Shown here: positions 1 to 60,800 of the stretch, piece after piece
Layout of the letters: every line of letters starts with the position of its first letter
Position numbering within the stretch: the first letter of the stretch is position 1
NCBI GenBank assembly: GCA_003508835.1
Contig: PUFA01000204.1
Coordinates: forward strand, 1,612,001 to 1,676,000
Direction: 5' to 3'
Length of the DNA: 64,000 bases
Source of the DNA: Eonycteris spelaea
Taxonomy: Eukaryota; Chordata; Mammalia; Chiroptera; Pteropodidae
The notes under the pieces: model-generated
What the model was told of the DNA's origin: nothing
The model's database searches: none
Seen by the model: only the letters and a program-made list of their open reading frames with translations
Program-made: the position numbers and the translations under genes

Positions 1-43297
<43,297 letters not shown>

Positions 43298-43377
43298 CGC
43301 GGCTTCACTCACGCCTCGGGCCCCTCCTCCCAGCCTCAGCAACAAGGCCCTCTCTACAAGCCACTTTGGCTACCCGC

Positions 43378-43392
43378 GCTACCCCTGGCAAC
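43378..43392. promoter_or_regulatory. RFX X-box-like motif upstream of IFT122
   Basis: GCTACC-CCT-GGCAAC fits GTNRCC-N(0-3)-RGYAAC with one mismatch. It lies 81 bp upstream of the IFT122 ATG, where X-boxes of ciliary genes usually sit. Its last C is the first base of the NRF1-like site. Confidence 0.6.
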
Positions 43393-43403
43393 GCACATGC
43401 GCA
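43392..43403. promoter_or_regulatory. NRF1-like palindrome
   Basis: CGCACATGCGCA differs from YGCGCAYGCGCR at one position. NRF1 sites are common in bidirectional CpG promoters. Confidence 0.5.
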
Positions 43404-43522
43404 GTGAGCTACCCGCGCGGCAGCGCTCTGAGTGCGCATGTCTAAAGGGAGGGCTAATAAAGGCGCAAAAGCGAAGTTGGAAGGGGAACCTAAAAGGCGT
43501 CTGCGCAACTGGGGCGCGTGCG

Positions 43523-43557
43523 ATTGGTCGGAATGAGCGGGGACGGGACTCGATTGG
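43523..43557 (-). promoter_or_regulatory. Pair of reversed CCAAT boxes (NF-Y sites)
   Basis: CGATTGG occurs at 43521-43527 and again at 43551-43557, exactly 30 bp apart (about three helical turns), 183-217 bp upstream of the MBD4 ATG. NF-Y often binds such pairs. Confidence 0.6.
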
Positions 43558-43739
43558 CTGAGCTGTGGCCGACTGGGCGGCCGGAAAGCGCCTGCGGAGT
43601 CTGTCAGGCCCTTAGCTTTAGATTTCGGCCTGATTCTGAGCCGAAGAAGTTTTCACATCTAATTCTGCTCCACACCGACGGCGTCACATCCTGTCGGCCC
43701 GTTGGTGCAGCGGAGTCCGCTTGAGGGGTCACGACTGTG

Positions 43740-51628
<7,889 letters not shown>

Positions 51629-52420
51629 AACGCTGAAGTTTCCAAACTCATTTTTTATATATTGCTTTGCACTTTGATTCTTCAGAGCTCCATTGAGCCA
51701 ACCAACTACCTTTCCAAGTGTATAGATTTTAATCAGCCCAACTAGAAACCGAATTATGTTTTCTTAATGCGTGCGCCACTAGTAGATCTTTACTACTGAA
51801 TGTGCTACAACATGTTTTGAGATTTTTTAAATTAAACTGTTAATTGACAACAATCCTAAAAATGCATATGACTTTCCAATAATGAAATGTGATTTGAAAG
51901 TGAAAAAAATTTTTTTAAGCTGTCGGTAACACAAAGCAAATTTTTGTCAACCTCACTTGAGGAAAGTTTAGACTTTGTTTTCTTTCTATAAAAATGATAT
52001 TGTACAATTGTTATATGAAGAAACAGAGTTTGCAGCCAAACATGTAAAAAGATATTATAGTAAGTATTAGGGAGTTAATTAAAATATATATATATGTTTA
52101 CTAAAAAGAGCTAACCCTCAAAGAAGAATAAGATTCTTTTATCATCATGTGTTGGATTTTAGGAATTGGGTATTTGACCCCAGCATTCATTTGATAACCT
52201 AATGTGAATATCTGCCTGCAGCTCCATTTCAGAGTATTGGCTTCTGGCTCATGCATGTTATTTGAATCCCTTTGTAAAAACTCTAGGATTTACCCATCTC
52301 TCATCTTCCAGCTGGAGATCACGAGCTTTTAAGTGTCATGTCACTTTTTAATACAGGTTTTGTAATGTTATAGCTAAAATACTGAAATATTTGCCTAGAA
52401 TAAACTAAACCAAAAAAAAG
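51629..52420 (+). other. MBD4: MBD4 3' UTR (inferred)
   Basis: AT-rich untranslated stretch after the stop. Candidate poly(A) signals are ATTAAA at about 51831 and AATAAA at 52399-52404. The exact cleavage site cannot be seen. Confidence 0.55.
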
Positions 52421-53261
52421 TCCCATTAGTAAGTCTCAAAGACCAATCATCATTTTAAGGTATTATTTGAAAATTAAATGGATTGAATAAGTGAAAAATA
52501 AATAAATTGTTAGGGAAACTACCTTCGTTGTAGGGTGATGTGTGTTAATAGAATGCAGTGTGCTACAGAGCTCATTGGTTGTTTCCATTTTAGCAAGCAA
52601 GTTTGTTTTTAGAGAGGGATGCATTATGACAGAGAACAGGAAAACTGGCCACACACACACCTCACGACAAACACCCTCTTTATAACTTCCTATCACATTT
52701 TTATTTAACAAACATCAAAGTAGCCCTCACTAAGTGCAAAGTTCTATGCCGGGGAGTGGCACAAAGATGAAAAGACTCTGTAGACCGTCACAGGAAGAGG
52801 GAAAGGCACACACAATAACGAAGGGGAACAAAGTGCCCAAACACTGCAGCTAGGAGAATAGGCCCCTGAAACCCCAGACCACAACTGGAGTTGGAGGCTA
52901 GGACAGCCTCACCAAGCTTAGGGCACCGGGTGTGTCTTGGCCTGCTGTCAAACCCGTCCCTCATCTCCATGAGGAGTACCACAGCTAGGCCTGGCTTTTT
53001 CCCTTTGCTGAAGGTGAGGTTTCCTGACCTCTACCTGTTTTCTCATCTCTTCAGAATAGGCTGGTGGTGCCTACCTCCCAGGGTTGTTATGATTATTAAT
53101 GCATTTAAATGCTTAAATGGAGTGTTACTTAGAAAAGTGCTGCGTTAATGTAGCCCATAGTGATGGTCTGAGTGTCTGCCTCAGGTTGTAGAGAGGGTCA
53201 CAAAGAATGCATTTCAGTCACGGTGGTACCTTATGCAGAGTAAGCACTCAAGCGTTTGAGG

Positions 53262-53690
53262 GTTTTTAAAAACTTTATTGAAACAAAATTCACATAAAAT
53301 TCATCATGTAACCATTTTAAAAGTATACAATTTAGTGGTTTTTAGTACATTCCCAATATTATGCAACCATTCTCGTTAATTGTAGAACATTTCATCACCC
53401 CCAAAAAGAAACTCTGGACCTGTCAGCAATCAAACCCAATGCCCCCACCACCCAACCCCCAGCGTCCGGCAACCACTAATCGGCTTTGTGTGTCTATGGT
53501 TTTGCCTATTCTGGGCATTTCTTATAAGTGTAAACATATAATATGTGGCCTTCTGTGTGTGGCTCCTTTTACTGAACAATGTTTTCAAGGTTCAAGGCAG
53601 CATATATATCTACTTCCTTTTTATGACTAAACAATATTCCATTGTATGGATAGACCACCATTTATCCATTTATTAGCTGATTGACATTTC
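53262..53690 (-). mobile_element. L1M LINE 3' end
   Basis: The reversed L1M 3' UTR is plain: 'actttattgaaacaaaattc', 'aagtatacaatttagtggtt', 'caacaatgttttcaaggttc'-like text and 'aatattccattgtatggata'. It is a second copy of the family seen at 17735-18612, same orientation. Confidence 0.85.
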
Positions 53691-53989
53691 AAACGTTTAT
53701 TATTAATACTCCACTTCTCAAGTTCTGTAATTCCAAACCATGGTATCCAGTTTTACCTGGGCAAAGCATAGAAAAACTGCCTGCCTTTGGCCACGACTCA
53801 TTTGGGTTCCTGCAACCTCTCTGGAGAAAGCAGGGCCTGTTTTGAATGAAGACGCTGTGATGGAAAAATAGAGACCTGCCAAAGATCCCACGGTTTACTG
53901 GAAAATCAGAGATTTATTACGCCAGATACAGAGGCCACTGGCTAAACTAAGAAATCCTACCTTTCACCAAGCTGGGAACTCTGCTGGCT

Positions 53990-54140
53990 GTTTCCTAACG
54001 CCCCTCCCAGGACCCGTGGAGGGAATCTAATTCGCATGCGCTCAGTCCAGGATAAATCCACCTTCTGCGGCCTTCCGACACATGGTGGCGCTCAGCCAAT
54101 CAGTGTGAGTTGTCTGTAGTCTAGCAACAGGCTGTTTCTA
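53990..54140 (+). promoter_or_regulatory. Possible EFCAB12 promoter
   Basis: A small GC-richer patch has a CCAAT box (54096-54100), a CGCATGCGC palindrome near 54033 and an X-box-like GTAGTC-T-AGCAAC at 54116-54128 (one mismatch). It is about 1.6 kb past the MBD4 end. Placement is inference only. Confidence 0.35.
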
Positions 54141-54242
54141 AGCAGTGGGTGTCTCAAGTCTCTCCCAAAACTTAACAATTACTGTTTTTTCAGGCATCTC
54201 CACAACCCCGCAAAGCAAGCAACTGCGTGCGTTCGCCGACCA

Positions 54243-54258
54243 TGCACGCGCGCGCGCG

Positions 54259-54322
<64 letters not shown>
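54243..54322. repeat. (CG)n-(CA)n compound microsatellite
   Basis: Alternating CG repeats at about 54246-54259 run into some 30 CA units to 54322. It is uninterrupted apart from one 'cata' near the junction. Confidence 0.97.
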
Positions 54323-54323
<1 letters not shown>

Positions 54324-54689
54324 CAGCGCCCATGAACATGGACTTATACCTATGAAACGTTTGAGGCTGTGTTCCTGTCGCTGTCGGTAAGTGCAGGTGG
54401 GTGAGGGTAAGGACAGACGCAAGTATTCATTGTGCCGTACCCCTCTGGATAAGGGGTTGCCAGAGAGTCGGGGCAGGTCCTGCAATTTCTCAGATTTCTA
54501 TGCCCCACCTGGAAAAGCGGGCCAAGTTGCCTTGGCCTGAAATCCAGGCCTCAGTTTGCCCCATTTCTCCACCAAAATTAATGCATTTGGTACTGGAGAA
54601 GAGGCATGGGGAAGACCAACAGTCTTCAAACTTTTGGGCTAGCATGCAGTGGCACAAATCCTTGGCAAAGCTCTACTAACATCAGAGGT

Positions 54690-54780
54690 GAAGGACAGAC
54701 AGATAAATGGATAATGGACAGATAAATGGATATGGGACAGATAAATGGACAGACAAGATAAATGGACAGATAATGGAATG
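54690..54780. repeat. Imperfect minisatellite with GGACAGATAAAT unit
   Basis: The unit 'ggacagataaatggata' and shorter forms recur about five to six times head to tail. Confidence 0.9.
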
Positions 54781-54899
54781 AATGCTAGATTCAGGGTGAC
54801 AGCGGAGTAAGAGGTCTGCTAATATAGAGCATGGGGAGGAAGTTTCCAAGGTCCTGGAAGAGATCTTTACATTGGTTAAATTAAAGTGAAGGAGTTTCC

Positions 54900-56420
54900 C
54901 CAGAAAATGGGAAGAAGGGTGTCCCAGGCAAGGGAACAGCATGCACAGAGGCCCTGAGCCATGGTGTCTTCAGGAAACTGCTGATAGTTTAAGTGTTGCT
55001 GGGGATGAGAGGCATCAAGGTCAGAAGAAATAAGATCATGAAAGATCTTATGATCCAAGAGATGGAGAAGCCACTGGAAATGACAGGATTGAGTTGAGAG
55101 CATCAGCAAATGCAAGGATTGAATTGGCAGACTCAGAATGTTGAGAGTGGTAGACATTGGAAGGTGAGGGAGAGGGGCCAGGCTAGAGGGGACTACAGTG
55201 ACTTGGGGGCTGATCAGATGGGGAACGTGGGAAGAGCAATCAAAGACCGATAGGTTGATAGGGTGACTAAGTAGATGGTGGTGCCTTTCACAGAGACAAG
55301 GAACCTACTAGGAGGACTAGATTAGGTGGGCAGAGACATAGAGAGAAGTTTAATGTCTCCATGTTGTTTGAGTTTGAGATCTTTGTAGACCATCCAAGTG
55401 GAGATGCTTTAAAAGCAACTTTGTGTGGAAGGTTGGAATTAATTCCAAGTCATAAATACTGGTATGGGTGTCCTCAGCATATAGAGAGCCACAGAAACAT
55501 GAGAGTAGAGGAGACTGTTAGAAACAAAGAAGAGAGCCTGGGTGTTAGCCTGGAAGGCACCAATATTTAAGAGGTGAACAGGGAAAGGGGCCCAAGAGCA
55601 AGTAGCCAGATAGGTAAGATGGAACCTTGGGAGAGATTTGAATCACAGCCAAAGGGAAAAGGGAGAATTAAAAAAAAAAAAAAGTTGCATTGTCTCCAGA
55701 CACAAGAAGAGGGCCAAGAGATAGAAATTCCAGGGAAACAAATTCTGGGTCAATATAAGGAAGTCTTTTCTAGCAGTCAGAATTAGGTGTCTCCAATATT
55801 AAGTAGAGAACTCCCTATCACTGGAGGTATACAGAGGCTAAGTCTGCCAGGGACATTATAGAAAGAGTCCTTGACCTGGGCAGGCAATGGGACTAATTGG
55901 TCTCTGAGAGCTTTCCTCATCAATCCCTTGGGGACCTTTTCACATATCACTTTATTATCAATGGACACAGGACCCTAAGATGACTAGAATGCAAGCTCCA
56001 TAATGTGGTGGGCATGAGACCTTCAGGAGAGTGGTTGGGAGGTGACTTTGATGAGGTAATGACACTTGGGCTGAGAACTATATGAAGAGAAGGACTCAGC
56101 CAGAGGGGAAACTTGGAGAATTCCATGCCCTTCAGAGAGCACAGTAAAGCCAAAACCAAGAGCCAGGATGAAACTAGAAGAGTTGGACAAAGAGAAAGGG
56201 GGCCATTTCAGCTGGAGCAAGTAAGCAAGGGGGATGAGAGCTGGGAGATGCTGAGAGGGGAGAGGAGAACAGGCATCCAGCAAGGGCAGTTTTGTAGGCC
56301 ATAATTAGGAGGGTGGTATTTATTCTAAGAACCCTGAGAAGCCATTTCAGTGAAGCCATTGGAGGGTTTCAGACAAGGGAATGACTTCTGATTGAGGGCA
56401 GATCATGGATTTGGGGTGTA
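54900..56420. repeat. Old interspersed repeat, family unassigned
   Basis: GA-rich text such as 'ggcaagggaacagcatgcac', 'agatcttatgatccaagaga', 'tttgagtttgagatctttgt', 'gtcctcagcatatagagagc' and 'ttcagtgaagccattggagg' recalls a widespread mammalian repeat. Similar text is at 31440-31960, 56740-56850 and 62500-63200. I cannot name the family from memory with certainty. Confidence 0.55.
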
Positions 56421-57425
56421 AGGAGGATGCAAGTGGAAGTGGCTGGACCAGTGAGGATGCAAGTGGAAATGGAAGAGTATGTTTTGAATGTGTTCCTGTG
56501 GTTTTCAGGGTAAAGTTTACACCCCTTAAACTGTCATTCAAAATGACCCCAACTTTATCTCCCATAACCTCCTCCTTTATAACAATGTGCTTCCAAGTTG
56601 TGGAAATATTGAGTGACCCTGAAATCCCCAAATCTCATACCCTCAATCTTCCCTATTCTGGCTCTTCCACCCCTTGGGCAGGATGGGGCTTGGAGCATTT
56701 GGGAATCATTTGGAGGAAAGTCAATACCTCTGGGACATAGTAAGGAAAGTTTGGCAAGTGATAAAGTTGGAAAGGTTGGCAGAGGGTCATGGGACTTTAT
56801 TTTGAGGGCTATGGAAAGTCATGGAAGGGTTTCAAGATGGGTAGAGGGTGAGTATATAAAAAATAATGGCACACTTACTATGAACAAAGCACATCTAAAA
56901 TGGACTGATTCTAAATATCTCTAACACTCAATAAGGTAGCTATCATCATTTTTCCCATTTTACACATGCAGAAATTGAGACACAGGATAAGGAAGTTGCC
57001 CAAGATCATGCAACCAAAAGTGTCAGGGCCAGGACCCAGACTGGAGCATTCTGGCTCCAAAGCCTCTGCTCTTAAGAGCACTATGCTGCCTCGGATGATC
57101 AGAGCAGAGCAGATCAGAAGGGCATTTTGAAAAGATTGTTCTGATTGCCAATAAGGAGTATTGGAGGATGGGGGTGAGTGGAGTAAGAGTAGAATCTGAG
57201 GAGATTAAATAAGAGAAAACATAAAGCCTTTAGCACTGTTCTGCCATTGGGAGCGACCAGCCATGTTAGATATAATTATCTTCATTATTATTGGGAGGCA
57301 GTGATAGAGTCTGGCCTGGAACCCAGGTGCCCTAATACCCAACCTGGTGCTAAAGCATTTTTCCTTCCTGGCTCCTTTAGTCCTCTTACTGAAAACAACT
57401 CATCTTTTAACCCTCTTCCCCCAAG

Positions 57426-57873
57426 GGCTCTGCCAGTCTAAGACCTCGGTTGATGATGAAAATGCCCGCAGGGATGCCGTCTTCAATCCTGAACTGGTCA
57501 TTGCCCACTGCTTCAAGCAGTTCAAGCAGGAGGACTTCCAACTGCCTCAAAGCCGTCGGCGGATCATCATCTTGCCTCAGAAGGAGGATCCGATGCCCAT
57601 CAATCCCACACCTCAACCTCAGGCTTCCCCACATCCATCCCCAGCTTCAAAGCCCTGGAAGCTGGGGACATCCAAGAACAGCCGGAGGATGTAAAGACCT
57701 GGCTGAGCCAGAGGTTGAAGTTTCGGCAGGATCTGGAGTCATTTGGCAACACAGAAAGGTGGCTGCAGAACAAGTACAGCCTCACACCTTCTGAAGCCAA
57801 GATATTATACAGGATCCATAAGGAACATGAGGCCCAGTTGGTGGCCCACCTGCCTACTACCAGACCAACCAAG
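57426..57873 (+). CDS. EFCAB12: EFCAB12 exon A, contains a frame change
   Basis: The acceptor is either CCCCAAG (start 57426) or GCCAG (start 57437). The frame reads [20 protein letters not shown] to [19 protein letters not shown], then must shift at TTCCCCAC (57626-57632) to read [20 protein letters not shown] and on to [20 protein letters not shown]. Without the shift the frame ends at TAA 57692-57694. The donor is GTGAAG, phase 0. Confidence 0.85.
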
Positions 57874-60800
57874 GTGAAGACACTAAGAGTGTTAGGGGCA
57901 GGATGGGGATTGCTCACCTCATTTCACAGAGGAGCAAACAGAAGTCCTGAAAGGGAGGTGTATTAGTTACCTATTGCTGGATAACAAATACCTCAAAATG
58001 ACTTAAAGTAGCAAGTGCACTATCTCACTGTTTCCGAGAGTCAGGAATCTGGAAGGAGCTTAGCTTGATGGCTCTGGCTCAGAGTCTTACATCTCAAGAT
58101 GTTGGCTCAGGCCACAGATACCTGAAGGTTTGCTTGGGGCTGTATCAAGGCAAGGGAGTGTTAATTCTAAACATTCCTACTCACCTGGAATTGGAGGAGG
58201 AGTAGAATTTGGACAGGTAGAGAAAGAAGGAAAGGCATTCTAGGCAGAAGACGCAGCAGGAGCAAAGGCTAGGAGGTGGGAGGAGTGAGGAGGAGCCCAC
58301 GTCTGGCTCCCGGGAGCAGCATATATTTTAATACGCTAAGAACCTAGTAGGATTATAATACTGACTTGTCTGATGAGAGATGTGGGTAAAAATGAAATTT
58401 TAGTCCTCGTATTGTCCAAGCCTCTCGTTTCTAATAGAAAGCAGAGGCCCAGAGAAGCAGTCTTCCAGGCATTCTCTGGCAGAACGAAGTGGCCCTGCAG
58501 TTGCCCAAATCCAAAGCACTTTGCGCTCCATCTTGCTGCCTGTTTAGAGCTGCTCAGTCTCTCTCTCCCATTTCTCTCTAACTCGGGGATCGTGTTCCAT
58601 TGGTCTGTTTCCCCTGAACTCTTCCCTTCTGCCCCCCCCCATCTCTTTCAGAAGAAAAATCTCCGACTCCCCCACCGACGAGTGCCCCAGCTCCGACTGC
58701 CCAAGCCCCCTACTCTGGCGGCCTTATACTCCTACCTGTATGGCCGCAAGATCAAGATCCTGGAGCTATTTAACAGGATGGACCAGGGTGAGAACCAGAG
58801 GATCTCCAGAGAGGAGTTCATTATGGCTCTAAAGGCGGTAAGTGCTTCTGGTGCTCCCTCCGGGTTGGTGTGAATCGGGAGGGTGCCCTTGCACCTCCCG
58901 CTGCTGTCTCCACCCTAGGTCCTGGACCAACTGAAAAGGAGACTCAGGAAACTCAAAACTATCAGCCTTATCCCTTGGGAAGCCAGATTGGAAAATGTGG
59001 CATAAGCTGCAGCCATATCAGGCCCCTAAAACCTCCCCTGCACCAGTCTGGCCTTGAAAGGCCCTACTTGAGTGGAAAGTCTGCAGAACTGACCTCATAA
59101 CCAGCCGACTGCCTATGGAATCACTGTCTTGCCTATCAGACCCCAGAACTGAACACAGAGATTGCTGGGCCTTAAGTCCTCCCTCTAGAACCTTCTAGAG
59201 CTTTTCTGTCACTGGTGAATAAATTACATACAGGTTTCGTGAAAATGCAGCTTCTAACTCAGTGCCTCTGTGCAGGGCCCAAAATGCTGCATTCTAACTA
59301 GCTCCCATGGTACTGGTTCACGGAACACACTTTCACTGGCTATTCAAAAATATATGTTAATTACAAATACATAAAATAAAAAATCCAGTTCTTCAGCCAC
59401 ACCAGCCACACTTTGAGTTCTCAGTAGTTCTCAGCAGTTGCTCACCACACAGATGGAGAACATTTCCATCGTTGCAGAAAGTTCTATTGGTCTTGCAGGG
59501 ATCTGCTAACTATGGCCTAGAAGTCAAATCCAGCCTGCGTCCTGTTTTTATAAATAAAATTTTATTGGAATACAGCCATACGCATTCATCTATGTATTGT
59601 CATGACTGCTTTCATGCCACAATGGCAGAGTTGAGTAATTATGACAGAAACTCTATGATTCACGGAGCCTTAAATATTCACTGTCTGGCCCTTTATAGAA
59701 AAATTTTGCTGACTCTTGGTCTAAATGAATTAAGCTTTTATATACTTTGAATGCAAGATACCTTATCAAATAACTCTAGGAAGCTGAATACAGTTCTAAA
59801 TCATTGCCAGTTTTCACACCATCGTTTTATGGCATGTACCGATCTGAATAACATTTCAAAACATTAAAAAATTAATAAATAAAAATAAACTGTCTTAATC
59901 ATCATAGCCAAGAGGATAAAACATTAAATCCTTTCATACCTAGAGAGTTCTGATCCTTTTTTTAGACTGCAGTAACAATGACTGCAGCCTAAACAAGCTG
60001 AAGAACAAAATTATATTTCCTTTAAAACTTTCCTTCTTGAATATTTGGTATTGATGGCAAGCATTATACTCTTCCAAAGTTGCTCACAGGCCTTAAAAGA
60101 GTAACTAACACGTATCATATTTCTGATCTTATTTTACTTCAGTTGAGGGAGGCTTATGTGTCCCTCATGGGCAAGGATGACAGACATGTGAAATCCCTCT
60201 TCAAATCCAGCATGGGAAAGCTGCATTGATATTGGTATGAAGTAGGGTGGGAGCCCAGAGGAAGGAGTAACAGACTCTTTCAAGATGGTAGCATATCTGG
60301 ACTGGGTTTTGAAGGAGGGATACGAGTTTTTTAGGCATAGAAGGGGAAACACCTGAGTAAAGGCAGAGGGTGAGAAAGTGTAGGATATGTTCAGGGTCCA
60401 GAAAAGGGCTTTGAGCTCCTCTGTCAGGTACCTTGGGTGTAAGCTGGGAGTGGCTGTGGTTAAAACCAGACTGGGAGGTGGGGCCAGGCTGGCAAGGCTT
60501 TGGCTGTCCTGGCAGGATGTTTGGATTTAGTCTGCCTGCTTTACGGGCTTCTTTTCTTTCCTCAGGTTGGAGTCCCTCTAGGAAACCAGGAGGTAGAAGA
60601 TATTGTAATCTATCTCAGCTCTCTGGGGAAGCAAAACAACATCACCATTGATATCCTGGCCAACACCTACAAGCAGTGGCTTTTGGCCCAGCAGAGAAGG
60701 GCGCTGCTAGCTACAAGGGAGTGTATGTATACATCCCCACCCCCATGCCTCCACTTCCCCATCCTCAGAGTGAGCACGGTAGAGGCAGCCTTGGCTCACT

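Larger units (their letters stand above)
52421..57425. other. MBD4-EFCAB12 interval
   Basis: No exon could be supported. It holds an antisense L1M end (53262-53690), a possible EFCAB12 promoter (53990-54140), a CA microsatellite (54255-54322), a small minisatellite (54690-54780), and old unassigned repeats (54900-57200) with MIR/L2 bits, for example 56930-57100. The missing 5' exons of EFCAB12 should lie in here. Confidence 0.6.

Noticed and set aside
54352..54386. Possible first EFCAB12 exon (ATG AAA CGT... then GTAAGTG)
   Set aside because: The donor is good, but 11 Cys/Arg-rich codons beside a microsatellite are weak evidence, and its phase 2 does not fit exon A directly.
54401..54679. 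92-codon plus-strand open frame after the CA repeat
   Set aside because: No similarity recognised, no clear splice sites, and low codon structure; probably chance.
58373..58873. 166-codon open frame on the plus strand
   Set aside because: Only 58652-58837 is a real exon (EFCAB12). The upstream part is intron, ending in a polypyrimidine tract and CAG acceptor.
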